A stretch of DNA of 64,000 nt. It comes from Selaginella tamariscina (lineage: Eukaryota > Streptophyta > Lycopodiopsida > Selaginellales > Selaginellaceae). The stretch lies in the NCBI GenBank assembly GCA_003024785.1, contig PUQB01000163.1:62001-126000 (forward strand), read 5' to 3'. Shown here in pieces: positions 1-12,264 of the stretch. The notes beneath the pieces were generated by a model, which did no database searches, had not been told where the DNA came from, and worked only from the letters and a program-made list of their open reading frames with translations. Made by a program: the position numbers and the translations under genes. Numbering within the stretch: the first letter of the stretch is position 1; each line of letters starts with the position of its first letter.

Positions 1-970
1 TATTCACTTTTTGTTTCTGAGGCTGTTGAACACACGACGTGTATGTATTATGTTTGTATTTTTTACATATATTCAAATGAAGAGGTATATTAATGTTGTA
101 GGGACATACCCATGCATATACGCTATATACTTCGTTTGTGTGTAGTATAGTGGAACACCTATGTATATGGACTTATGTGTATACACGACTATATGCGTTT
201 CACATCAATATCAATATCATGTATATCAAATATACGTCTTAAAATATTTAGATTATAAAATTTAAAAGAAGAATACCCAAATTTAAATCTTAAATCTACA
301 ATATATATATCTCTATTATGTAAACATTTTTAAATTTATATATTAGACATTTTAAATTTTTCTGTTTTAAAATTCAAAATTTATTATCATTTAATTTTTA
401 ATTTAGACTCAAAATTTTGGAATAAGATTTTATAAATTTAAATTTAAAATTAGATTCCTTTCTCAACTTCAGTCTTCAAAATGAAAAATTTAAATATAAA
501 TATAAATCTTAAAAATTTACAAAATATAGAAGAAAAGTAATGTGTGCTCATGTAGTGTTGTGAGTGTGTGTGTGTGAGGGAGAGATACAGAAACGTATGG
601 ATTGTTGAGAGAGAGAGACCCACAGTTTTAATGTTTAATAATATGTGTAAATATATATTATTAGCCTATATTATCATATATAAGAATATGCAATATGTAA
701 TGGAAAAATGGCTATTATACCATATTGTCTGTACAATTATGGTGCGGAGAAGACAAGACACGTCATCTCAAACACTTTAGGCACACACGTCAGCTTCCAA
801 TATACCAGTACCGTCATGGATATATGGTACACATGCATGTAAATATCTATGTATATATACACGTACAAGATGGAGAAAGCACAGTGTTTCCTATGCCGCA
901 CAGTACACGTACAAAATGCCGTCAAAGAAATGTACAAAAGCAAATAATCTTACCCCATAATCTTGTGTTT
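1..970. other. AT-rich intergenic DNA downstream of the formin
   Basis: No supported gene. Positions 200-540 are extremely AT-rich, and 560-620 hold short GT and GA runs. The small open frames here show no family resemblance and no splice context. The 3' untranslated region of the formin probably occupies the last part. Confidence 0.6.
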
Positions 971-2760
971 TTACCCCAGCCTGCTTCTCCTTGGGGAAAG
1001 TATGCTGCCATCTAATTCTCGTTTCAATGGATTCCTCTCCCTCTCGGCTTCCTTCTCTGCTTTCTTCCTCTCCATCTCCGTTTGCTGCTTGTTCTCCTCC
1101 AGTGATTTCTTAAACATCGTTATAAAGTTCAAAAGGATGGACACCACTGCATAATACACTGTCAATCACACGTGTGTATGGAAAGAGAGAGACAGTCGTA
1201 AGTTTATTGACATAATATACATTATTCCATGCTTAGTACAAGAGAGGCACAATTTAGTACATTCAAAACCTGTTATGCGTAGTGTAGCTTTCTTGGGCAT
1301 GAAAGTGAGAGTATAATATGATGAAATAAATTGTAGATCATGTCAGACAGAGAATGGACAATCACAGTTTATGAGAGAGAGAGACATATGTAATAATACT
1401 GAGATGAGACTGTGACCATCCTTCCCACTCACACATGCAGACACTACATTTAATATACAAGCAAATAGCTGACATAGGTGTGTGTAAATAGTAAGAATAC
1501 CTTGTTCGAACGGACATCGAGTTGGATCCTCGTTGAAGTAATGTACTAGAGAATCAGCATTACGACCCTGCTCCAGAGATACATCAGATAAAATAGACAT
1601 AGTTTTAATCGCATAAGAGAGTTAAATAGAATAGGTTATAGCTGAAAGCCTTACCACTTCAGAATAAAGGGAAGTGAGAGACCTCACATCTGCCTCGGCT
1701 GTATCAAGGAAGACTTTCAATATCTGTAAAACAACTTGAGTAACACAGTTGTCTAATATTTATATGTTTATCATACATCAGCAATCATTATGTTGCCATT
1801 TCTCTTCCATATGAGTGTACACTTGGATATATACACACGCATGCGCGCGCGCACACACACACATACAACATGCTTACTTTTCGGAACCCGTCAGACACAC
1901 TTCCATCATTCTCTGAAGCTGTCAGTTCTTGCTCCACCTTCTCCAGGCCTTTGCTTACCGCCTGCATTTCTTCTGCAAGAGCCTTCAATTGAACCTGAAA
2001 AGAAAGCAGAAAGGAGACAGAGATTAAAATAAATATAGAAAGCAATAATGGAACAGTAAATCGCGTTGGCATGCAGAAATACATAAACTCTCTTTATATA
2101 TGCAAGTAAGAACGTACCATCACGCAAATACAACTCATGACACGGTAAAACCATGTGCATTTCATGTTTGCACATCAGAGTAGTATTAGAGAATTCATAG
2201 TGGTTTTTAATTGCAAATACCTTGGAAGCCGCCTCGAGATGAACTAAATCCTTATCAATGTCGAGTATCTCGGGCATCTTCTCCGCAACAATCTATTCCA
2301 AGCAGTGTAGAATGAAAGCAAATGTTATACCTAATCTAGAAAGCAATGTTTACACATCTCACAAACGCGTGTAGCTTCAATATCAAACTTACTTTGCACA
2401 GATAGTGGAGTAGGGTTGTTTTCGAATTCCGAGCTCGTGTTTCTGTAAGCTTTAGCAAGCTATCAAGTCTGAAACCAATAGCAGCCCCTGAAAAGCCCCA
2501 TGAGGCATTTGTACAAATTCATATATATTATCAGCAACAGTAATATTACTTCACTTGCTAAAATATAAATATTCCCCTTACCTCTGGCAGTCCTTGATTC
2601 AACGCATTACCCAACGAAAGAACCGTTTGCATAAGTCTTTTCAACTTGACAGATTCTTTTACCTGTAAAGATCATATGTAAATAAACGCAAATCCATACT
2701 ATTTAGAATAGAATAGTTTGATGTTCTGAATGAGCATACAAATACAGATAGTGGTCACGC

Positions 2761-2792
<32 letters not shown>

Positions 2793-5700
2793 TATATGTG
2801 TATGTATGTATGTGTGTGTGTATGATTATTCCACACACACACAAGTACCTCCCGTGAAGCTTCATTCACTAACTTCCAAGTTAGCTCGTAGATCTGAGAC
2901 CTGAAGCCAAGGTATCAAATTGTACCAAAAAGATATTAATTCAACCAAACCTGTGATGTGAACTGAAGTTTAAAAGAGAAAACCCTCAGCTTCGATTCTG
3001 CCGAGGTACTTTCATCATCTCCAGGAAGAACTAAAACAGAAAAGCGCAATATTAACATATATAGTCTTTTTATGTCTGTATGTACCTAAGGTGTGTTATA
3101 TGTAATAGACCTATGACACACACATACACATATATATCAACGTCTAAAAGGCTCTCCGTACAGAACAAGACATTAATATAATAAAAATCGGACTAACCTG
3201 CTCACATTTTCCCAGGTTTTCTTTATCTCCATTATAATTCTGCAGAAATAACAAAGCGTGAAAACCAACACAAGAAGCACATAGCACATCATTTTGCATA
3301 TCATATCTATAGATTGATAGGCTGTATGAAAACAGATGTGACATTTACGATGTACTAAAACTTCATTTGGCCATAGCGTGCGCACATACGTACTGACCTT
3401 AAGCATATCCATTTCTTCTTTTGTCGGGCAGAACTTGATGAGATTGTCAACCTGGTCCACATCCAACACCATCCCATCCAAAGCTAGAATAGCTTTCTGT
3501 TTAATGTAACTGCAAGGTAAGCCCATGTAACTAGCAAAGTCAGAAAACTTACAACAACATCAGGCAAAGGAATCTTCACTTTTGTTAGCATAATTTCACA
3601 GTTGTTTGCTCTCCTCATGTCCATCTGCATGAAGAAAGCAACACTCTTTCATACTGATACAGCTTATATATATTGGAAACATAATTCATATATTGTTTAT
3701 ACATACGTCTTATATGGACGATGTACGTAACATACCAAGTGCACTTTCTCTTGTTTTGCACCAAAGACGCCCGCCGCCCTCCCGATCTATCATTCCCTCC
3801 TCCGGCGCCATTGTTGGAAACGCCTGCAGAGAAGAGGCTCTCGAGCTCGTTCATGTCAAACTCTGGCTGCCTGGATGAAACATCATTATCATCACTTCAT
3901 TATAGATAACGTATAGGTCGTTAGTATATATATCGTTATTCTATTGCATAAAAAATTACTCTAGCCTACCTTGCCTGCTCTTCTTGTTTCTGTGCCTCTG
4001 CCCATAGACTTCCTTGCATTGCCCGAGTCACTTTCACCCAATGGTACGGTTTAAGAGAAGTTTTCTTCGGTGTCGCAGAAGCCACTGGTGGAGAAGAACC
4101 ACCACGACCACGTCCTCCAGGAGGTGAAGGCGCAACAACCGGACTATTATTAGCACCTCTACCTCTTCCCATTGAAGGTGGTGGTGGGGGGAGCCCCAGG
4201 TGTAGCTTTTGGCGGAGGCGGCGGTGCACCAGGCTTTCCAGGTGTTCCAAGTGGAGGAGGTGGTGGTGGAGGCGGACCTGGCTTTCCTGGTGCGCAGATG
4301 GGGCCTTCGCTGGTGTTCCAAATGGGGGTGGTGGAGGTGGAGGTGGTCCAGGCTTAGCTGGTGTACTAAGAGGGAGTGGAGGTGGTGGTGGCGGCGGTAC
4401 TTTACCAGGTGTCGCCGGTGGACCTGTAGGAGGCGGAGGTGGGGGAGGCGGAATATTTCCCCGAGGTGCTGCTGGTACATTTCCCTGTGCTGACGGTGGC
4501 TTTCCTGCAGGAAATGGTGGTGGAGGTGGAGGTGGTGGTGGTGGTGGGGTTCCTCGTGTAGATGGGGGATTTCCTCCCGGAAATGATGGTGGAGGTGGTG
4601 GTGGTGGTGGTGGTGTGTGGGAGTTCCCCGTGAAGATGGTGGGTTTCCTCCCGGAAAAGGTGGAGGCAGTGACGGTGGACTTCCCCGTGATGATGGTAGG
4701 TTTCCTCCCCGAAATGATGGTGGAGGTAGTGGTGGTGGTGGCGGTGGTAAACTTCCCCGTGAAGAAGGTGGGCTTCCTCCGGGAAATGGGGGTAGAAGCG
4801 GAGACGGAGGTGGTAGCTTTCCCTGTGAAGATGGTGGGTTTCCTCCAGGAAACGATGGTAAAGGCGGTGGTGGAGGTGGAGGCCTGAGGTTTGCAGGCCC
4901 TGGTGCTGGGGGCAATGGAGATGTTGTATTACCTACGGAAGACGGTGGTAGAGGAGTAGCTGGTGGTACTGGGGACGTTGAATGGTTTGAGATGGTGGTA
5001 GCACCTGGTGAAGCCTTTGTAGACGGTGTTGTAGTACCATTCTGACGATCTTTGCTCAGCACGGACTTTTTCGGTACGATGGTCCATCCACCTTCAACTT
5101 CAGATGTAGACTGAACGCTCTTCAATTGTTGCAAGATGATGTTCTCCAATGCGGCAGCATCTTCAGCACTATGTAGCAAGTCCACATTAAACAGCTCCCG
5201 AACCTTTGCAAATGCTTCAATAGGTAATCCTCCTTCCATCTTTTCGAAAGATGGTAATGGCACAGCTGGCGAGAAAATCCATCAGTCTCACCAAAGAGCA
5301 CCTGCATGAGAAGTCCACCTTATTTGGTCTCAGTAATACCTCCCTCTTCCTCTCTCTCTCTCTTTGTGCACTTTAACGAGTTTAGGGAATATGAGCTATT
5401 ACCTCCGCTCGAAAATCTTTAGAAAATCGCTCTTTAGCATTCCAGAGTATGTCTATGTCGTCTCTGTTCAGCATCAGAATGTTGGACCGGATGAATGCGG
5501 TGTTAAACATGACACGGAACATCATCTCTTCCCTGTCTGATTCGAGGTCCAAATGAATACACTCCAGAACAACGTCCCCTTGTACAGCGCACTGTACGTC
5601 TATCTTTACCACATCGCAATCTGTCTGAAGCACACAAATGCACAATGAAAAAAATCGCAGACCATAGGACACAACCTGACAAACACATACACACACAGAC

Positions 5701-6674
5701 GTGTATGCGCGTCCATACAAATTGTCCATAGTAAAAAGGCTTACTTGTCGGTAATGACGAACAGACTTGTTCTTTTTGTTAAGTGCAAACAGCATCCGTG
5801 TGGTCCTGTTACCAGCTTTCGAGCTGGGGTCTCTTCCATATATACGTACAAGAGGCCGGCAACCACCTTCAGCATCGAAAGTAGGAACCACTCTCAGAAT
5901 AAGGCAATCCAAGCTAAGTGATCGATCCGGGGGTGGCCACTCTGGAGAATTATTTCTCCTTGCAACATACTGCAGATATCTACATATGATTAAGGATAAT
6001 TAGATGAATAAACAAAAGAATAGAGTATCAGGAGTACCTCAGCTGAGATGGCATAGGATTGAGAGGAGTAAGTAGCTGCATCAACCCCTTAGGAGCTTCT
6101 TTATGAAGCATCTCTAGAGTCTTCAATTCACCTGTGTATATCTTCCTGTAGATGAGGAAGCCGGCAAGTATGAATGCCAGAAGTGGCCAGCCTCCACGCT
6201 CACAGTGCATCAGGACAATGTTGCCTTCAAGGGATAACCAACTATCGCTAGAACGAAGAAAATGGTGAATCATCTCCATGGGTAGTATTGGGCAGCCCTC
6301 ATATTGCCGTGGGTAGTCCATGACAGTCATCTCGTATTGCGATAGCATCTCGGTCAGTTGGCTTTTACGTTCCCCTTCACGGAAGTTGAAGACGAGAAAC
6401 GATGAATCTGGAAACTGCTCGTGTAACTGCATTGCAATCTGCCGCAAGTATAGTTTGTATGTCTCCTCCTCGAAAACGTCTGTGGAGAAGCAAGAATCGA
6501 AAACTGAAAGAAACATTTAAACATCTCAAAACCAGAACCCTTACATAGTACACGAAAACATTAGCAACATACATATACAAGGGAACAGACATGATACTTA
6601 CCAAAAACTCTTTCGGATATCTCCAGAAGGCCATCGGGAGGCCTCCGATAGAAGAATCGGCGGAAAAGCGACAT
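971..6674 (-). CDS. Class II formin (PTEN-like domain + proline-rich FH1 + FH2)
   Basis: Actin nucleation and elongation factor with about 18 exons and roughly 1,150-1,200 residues. Exon 1 (6674-6602) encodes MSLFRRFFYRRPPDGLLEIS, the typical class II formin start. Exons 2-4 (6503-6038, 5979-5745, 5624-5403) encode the PTEN-like phosphatase/C2 module, with MDYPRQYEGCP and HCERGGWP. Exon 5 (5301-3970) holds the long polyproline FH1 and the FH2 start (SLKPYHWVKV). Later exons carry FH2 blocks such as VDNLIKFCPTKEEM, MQTVLSLGNALNQG and EEMQAVSKGLEKVEQEL. The last exon (1146-971) has a charged coiled tail. In plants, class II formins drive polarised growth, and the PTEN-like region binds phosphoinositides. 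The catalytic P-loop Arg is replaced by Pro, so no phosphatase activity is expected. One-base frame breaks occur near 5262, 4615, 3020 and 2870. Several sit in homopolymers and may be sequence errors. Confidence 0.9.
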
Positions 6675-6689
6675 TCTCCCATGCACTAG

Positions 6690-7190
6690 GGAGCTTCGAG
6701 AATCCGCAACCTGAAAACCCTAGATATCTACACATTTGCCGTTCCCGATCCTGTCCGAATGCATCAGATTTCGATCAGCGATCCTCAGGAACGGCTCAAG
6801 CTCCGGCGCGCATCGATTATCCAAATGTGATTGGAAATCGACCACACCTGCTTCAGGCGCAGAAAAATCTCTGTTTGAAGCGCTTATGAAGCTCAGCCAG
6901 AATCCTCGACCCTAGAACATCAATATACACCTGCTTCAGGCGCCATATATTGTGCACATTGTGCGGATTTTGATGCGAAATCGACCATCACATACCTGAG
7001 AAAAAATCTGGCTTACGAGCTCCAGAACGATCCGCAACCAAATGCGATCGATCCTAGAACATCACATACCTGAAAAAATCACCTGCTTCATGCGCTTGAA
7101 ACGCAAACACTGTACAGATCGTCGAAATGTGCGGATTTTGATGCGAAAGTCAACACTAGAACGTCACACACCTCAGATAAATCATAGCCA
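6690..7190 (-). repeat. Diverged tandem repeats in the formin 5' leader, each with a splice-donor-like site
   Basis: Upstream of the formin ATG, at least five related units read on the minus strand as CAG or GAG followed by GT and TGTGATG-like sequence. They lie near 6842, 6916, 6990, 7060 and 7164. Several are preceded by a T-rich tract. Shared blocks include TTCTAGG and GATTTCGCATCAAAATCC, the latter twice. A further TTTTCAG/GTTGCGG lies about 45 bases before the ATG. I infer a 5' untranslated intron region with competing donors. Confidence 0.55.
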
Positions 7191-7330
7191 GAAATGTACC
7201 GCGGATGCATCCGGAACCTATCGAAGTTGATCGGCCGCCCGAATACTCGTCTAGAATCAAACCCTAGCTGTAGATCTGAATCCGGCAAGTTATCCGGCTC
7301 GCTCTGTGCACACGAACAGAGGGGCATTTG

Positions 7331-7963
7331 GGAAGCGTCGTGAGCGTCAGATCATTTACGAAATCGGACGGTAAGAGGATCTTTCAATCCTAGGAACAGT
7401 AACCCTGCCACGTTTCTACCGTAATTTAATACACACGACTGTGACCGTTGGATTGATTAATTCACCGTTAACACTACGTTTTACGGTAGGTAGTTGTCAG
7501 CTTCCTACCAAGTGACGAAATTCAAACGCCGGAACCCTAAACACAAATAATGTGGACTTTTTAAATGTTTAGTTGTTAAACTAACACGTCCTTGGCATGA
7601 ACAACGCTTTATGGAACACCTTTATTCTCTTACGTATATAAAACATTATACAAGCATCAAACGAGAAAGCGTTTTGTTTTCGTTCAGTTCTTTTATTTAC
7701 TACGTAGCTGGGATTTTTTTAATAGATAAGTATATGCCTGATCTGATACTTAATGACAGTTGTTAAAACTGTATTTAATTAAAATGTTTAAAACTGAGGA
7801 AATTATATATTTTCATTGAATTAAATTTATTTTACAAACTCAAATAAAATTATAAAACAATATCAAAGAATGGACACAACATTAGGAATATATTAGTACT
7901 TGGAGCATCTTAACTACGCACACTCACATATATAAAAAACTTGGCAAACTTCTTAAAACACGT
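7331..7963. other. Intergenic region between ELF9 3' end and formin 5' leader
   Basis: AT-rich spacer of about 630 bases. It should contain the ELF9 3' untranslated region near 7860-7960 and the formin promoter near 7330-7500. No open frame or repeat stands out. Confidence 0.5.
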
Positions 7964-10285
7964 TTAATCTGCTTCTAGCTCGGCTCCAAACTTCTCAAGA
8001 CTCTCAACTTCTGCAGCGTAATCACCAGAGAAGATGATCAACCAGCCCATTGTCCTCTGATGCTTCAATCTGCCTCCTCCAAACCTGCATTAATACACTT
8101 AGTATATGTACATAATACGCATATTCTCTCGTGTGCGTATATACGTACAAATATGAATTAAATATATCGACACTTAGTTTGACTATGTTAGTATAATTAA
8201 CAATCTAAAAGTGCGAAGGTTTACCATCGTCCGTTCATAGTCTGGATGCATTTGAGGCCTTCCTCCCGGTTTTTGAACTTGACAACAATCACGCCCTCAG
8301 GGTGCCTCTCAAATATGCGTACTTTCTCTACTTGCCCAATCTTGCTGCATTCTTCACGCACGTCCGTTTCCAGCTCTTGTAACAAATTTGCTTCCTCCTT
8401 CAAAACAAAACATGCATATATACAGACATTCACGCGCGCGCGCCGGGTTTAATACCAAACCATACCCGGAGTTCCTTAGGAGTAAACATGTGCTTCAGAA
8501 GCACGCTGATAGGTCGTTTCTTCTTTGGATCATCAGAACCACCTGAACAGGTGCGTATAAGTAATATATATATATATTATATATATTAGAATGCACACGT
8601 AAGATACTCACTCCAGCCAAGTGCCCTCTCTTGAGTCATTTTCATCTTTTTCTTCTTGTTCTTGTTCGGCTGCTTCTTAATGAAAACTTCTCCTGAACAA
8701 AATTAAATAAAAAACGAAGCAGATATATGCACGCACGCCCGCACGCACACAACACAGTTATAAGCACACCTTTCTGTTGGAACTGCGCTACACTCACGGT
8801 CATTAGTTTAGTTCCCCCTGGTCGAAATGGAGTTCCATCCAGAAGCTTAATGGCTAAGTCAACTGAAGGTTCCTGGAATAATATTATCGTCATTAGTTTG
8901 TCTAATTAATATATAATAATCAGTACCTTCAAGTACGTAACTAATGCATCTCCCTTCTGCATACCTGTAGCCTTGTCCACATAAAGCTTAATACGGGGTT
9001 TCTTGGTCTCCAGGTCCTACAATAATGTTTAGAAAACATGTAGTAACATTTACGATTTGCATATATACCTCCTTGATAAGTCCACATTTAGTGAAAACCT
9101 CTACCACCTATAATTCAAAGAATTTAGTAGTTACTTAACAAACTTCAAGAGATACTGTACAAACCTCTTCTACTGTCGCATCCTCGGGTATGCCCGTCAC
9201 ATAAACGTTCGTATTGACTTTAAGCTCAAACCACCCTTCAGGTTCCGGTTGAGCCTCCTGGAACCATTAACATTTGATATATACAGCGTGTGTATGATGA
9301 AACTAGCGCGTTACCTTCTTCCCCTCTGCTTTGTTATTTTTGGCTGATTCATGTTGGTTTCCTCCAACAGGTGCCTCGGTCTCATTAGGAGCGTTGCTAA
9401 CACTCGGCATTATCTCATCCTCTTGAACGAAAGTCATGTCATCAACTTTGTAGTCCGAATTTGCTATTACTTCCTGGTCCTGCTTGGAACAATGTTAAAT
9501 AATCTGCGTGCGAGCGTGCGAGCGTAATGTACCTGGGAACCCAGACATGCCGTTCCACGTCCCAATTGTACACAGTCCCGTCATCATCTGTAAACTGCCG
9601 TTCACCTTCAGGAGGCGTTGCAGGAAGTTCATCTTCAATCTCCTCACTCGGCCTTTTATTCTTAGGTGGTCTTCCTGTCTTCACGATCGCTGCTTCCTCC
9701 TCCGCCTTACGTACTTCCTCTCGCCATTTCGCAAAGTCATCGTCCTCATTCCCTGTACTCACACCGTAAGTATAAGACTATATACACACGCATACGCATA
9801 CCTGTGTCTGGAGGAGCTTGTACACCACCGTCCTCTTTTGCTCCACGAATATGCTCGAACACTCCGGGAATATCCTTCAGAGCACGCCATTCCGTTCTTC
9901 CGTTAGCCCACAAGAGAGAATTCTCTGTTACATCGCCCGCGAAATAGAAGTCTGGGGACAAAACCCACGTACCAAATGCGAACATTGATGAATTCCATAT
10001 TGTCTGTTGCATTTCAAACAGAACTATTCTTAAGTGCAGGACTGGAAACGGCTACATATACACCCAAATGCAGATTTTCATACAATAGACTCAATTAACA
10101 GCTAAATAGCGCTACAGGAAAACATGCGAAAGCTCACCTTGTAGCTGCTTAATCTGGTAAGGACCTTGATGCACATTGTTGCTGTCCAAATAGAACCATC
10201 CCGGGTCTGTGAGAGAGATTTATATTTTGTATCATTGATTGTATCATTGAGAGAGAGAGAGAGTCCTCTTACCGGCTGCCGCCAT
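7964..10285 (-). CDS. ELF9: Tat-SF1/CUS2-type splicing factor (ELF9-like)
   Basis: Nuclear RNA-binding protein of the HTATSF1/CUS2 family, associated with U2 snRNP. Arabidopsis ELF9 affects flowering through RNA control. Exon 1 is tiny (10285-10273, MAAA). Exon 2 gives [16 protein letters not shown], a GYF-like start, and exon 3 continues [22 protein letters not shown]. Next come an acidic/basic linker and the [14 protein letters not shown] block. The first RNA-recognition motif ([17 protein letters not shown] to the QFQQK block) and a Lys-rich segment ([12 protein letters not shown]) follow. The protein ends in a second motif of U2AF-homology type, with [17 protein letters not shown] and the diagnostic Arg-X-Phe (GRW/FGG) split by the last intron. 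The stop is TAA at 7966-7964. The frame is open through all exons I traced. It is divergent to GLB1, 282 bases away. Confidence 0.9.
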
Positions 10286-10567
10286 GCCGCCCAACTCAAG
10301 AACCCTAGAGCAGTCACTATGAAACCCTAGAAGAAGTGCTGTTTAGTATTAACAGCGAATTAATTAAACTATCATTAGACCATATAAATTTAATTAATTA
10401 TCTTATAATAATCTAATAACAAAGTACGGGATATTTATTTATACAAAGAATATTCTAAAACTTTGGGATTATTCTAGTATCTTTTAGCAGGTATATTCCT
10501 GATTAACATATTTAACATATTTTATAAATAGAATATACTTCTGAAGTACACTTGGAGCCCTAGGCAA
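10286..10567. promoter_or_regulatory. Divergent promoter region between ELF9 and GLB1
   Basis: 282 bases separate the two oppositely oriented ATG codons. The sequence is AT-rich, with TATA-like stretches near 10440 and 10525, but no single motif is decisive. Shared regulation is an inference from spacing alone. Confidence 0.5.
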
Positions 10568-11578
10568 ATGGAGGCCGCTGTGTTCATGAGATGCGCCCAG
10601 ACGATTCCTCAACAGATTCGCTATCGGGCTCTGTGTATAGCTCCTTTGCAATCATCTCCACCGTTGGCAGCCGTACGGAGGACGAATCTGGCCGTCAGTG
10701 TAAATTGCAGCTCCCAAAATATGGCCAATACACCAGGTATGCAATATGTCTAATATGATCATACATAATTGTCAATATTGAACATGTGTATACTTATTAC
10801 AGAATATCTTCCTAAGGCTGAGTTTTACAAGGTTGAAGCAATTGTTAGGTACTCCTTTATTATTTATTTGAAGATTAACTGATATGTTTAATAAATAACA
10901 GACCGTGGCGTTTGAAACAAGTTTCAGCGGTATGTATCTATGAATGTGTATAAATGTGTATGCATGTATGTATGTATGCATGTTAGGCTTTGTTGCGAGT
11001 TGGAATACGTGGAGTTACTGTATCGGACGTGCGAGGTCTGGGCGCTCAGGGTGGGAGTGTGGAGCGTCATGCTGGTAAGAAAATATTTTATTTTTAACTC
11101 AGTTTAATTTCCCTTAACTGAGTTAAATTATTATTGCTAATTTCATTTACATTCACATTAACTGTTTACAGGCTCCGAGTTCACGAAAGATAAGTTTGTG
11201 TCAAAGATCAAAATGGAAATTGTCGTGTCTGCTGACCAGGTAACCTCTATATAGTACAACACACGGTGTGTATATATAGAGAGAGATGTGTACACTCGCT
11301 TGTTTTTATATAGAATGTTACATTGTGTGTGTGTGTGGTGTGATGACATAGAAATGTTTGATGGAACAGGTGGATTTAGTTATTGACACGGTGTTGGACC
11401 AAGCAAGAACAGGAGAAATAGGAGATGGAAAGATATTCGGTAAACGTGCTTATTATATACATACACACAGCACGTGTGTGTGTGTTTATGTAATTTTATA
11501 CATGTGCTTAATCTTTCTCTTATTTCCAGTTATCCCTGTTGCGGATGTTATTCGTGTACGAACAGGTACGTGTTAAGT

Positions 11579-11619
<41 letters not shown>

Positions 11620-11805
11620 CATACATACAATCAAATAATATCTTAAATGTCCATTGCATGTTTACAGTGACTATCTTATTTAGATATAGAGTATAACGCA
11701 CACACAGAACGAGTTTTAACTGTTTGATTAACAGGAGAGCGAGGATTAAGAGCAGAAAGAATGGCTGGGGGCCGAGCAGATATACTCTCTGGAGCTGCAG
11801 CTTGA
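10568..11805 (+). CDS. GLB1: Plastid nitrogen regulatory protein PII
   Basis: Plastid signal protein that binds ATP/ADP and 2-oxoglutarate. In plants it controls N-acetyl-L-glutamate kinase and acetyl-CoA carboxylase. Eight exons were traced: first exon 10568-10736, then segments near 10803, 10903, 10987, 11172, 11371, 11530 and 11735. The first about 55 residues are Arg/Ser/Ala-rich and look like a transit peptide. The body starts EYLPKAEFYKVEAIVRPW. The T-loop reads VRGLGAQGGSVERHAGSEF, typical of plants, without the uridylylated Tyr of enterobacterial GlnB. TGEIGDGKIFVIPV is the C-terminal signature, and the protein ends with an ILSGAAA tail. No frame breaks. The final tail covers the area that forms the glutamine-sensing Q-loop in many plants, but I cannot judge by eye whether it is functional. 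Confidence 0.95.
11578..11619. repeat. (GT)n(GA)n microsatellite in a GLB1 intron
   Basis: About 12 GT units followed directly by about 9 GA units, within the last GLB1 intron. Confidence 0.9.
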
Positions 11806-11936
11806 CCATATTATATTGTACGTTATATGTAATAATAAAAGGATAAACATTATTTTAAGTATATTCTAAATACTTGGATTCGCAACGTTTAGAATGTAGG
11901 GTTTTGGGAATCTGGGATTCGTAGAAGCTGCAAAGG

Positions 11937-12232
11937 ATGCCAATAACAGGTTCTGTTAATGCAATGGCAGGGAAGGCGAGGGCAGTAAAGAGAATGCAGA
12001 TGGATCGCAGATTGCTGGTAGATTTCAGGCTCCCAGGAGGAACGCAGCCAGGGAGAGCGCACATTCTCGTGATGGGTCAGGAAGGAAGAAATGCAGTGGA
12101 AAGCTACAATCAGATAAGGGTGGATTGCCGTCCCCAATCTTATCCTCTAACAGATCATATTCTTCAGAGAAACCAGTGTTATTAATCATACAGGTATGCT
12201 TTTTTTTAAAAAAAATCATTTTTATATGCGCT

Positions 12233-12264
<32 letters not shown>

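Noticed and set aside
4034-4640. His-rich protein segment (runs of His and His-Leu) in a long minus-strand frame
   Set aside because: It is the polyproline FH1 of the formin read one base out after a break near 4615. Pro codons CCA/CCT/CCG become His-type codons.
4172-5045. Gly/Val-rich frames on the plus strand
   Set aside because: Antisense of the polyproline repeats of the formin. Not independent genes.
9960-10012. Extra ELF9 coding sequence starting [11 protein letters not shown]
   Set aside because: A CCCCAG acceptor just before ACTTCTATTTC joins exon 2 in frame (LQDFYFAGD) and matches the family better, so this stretch is intronic.
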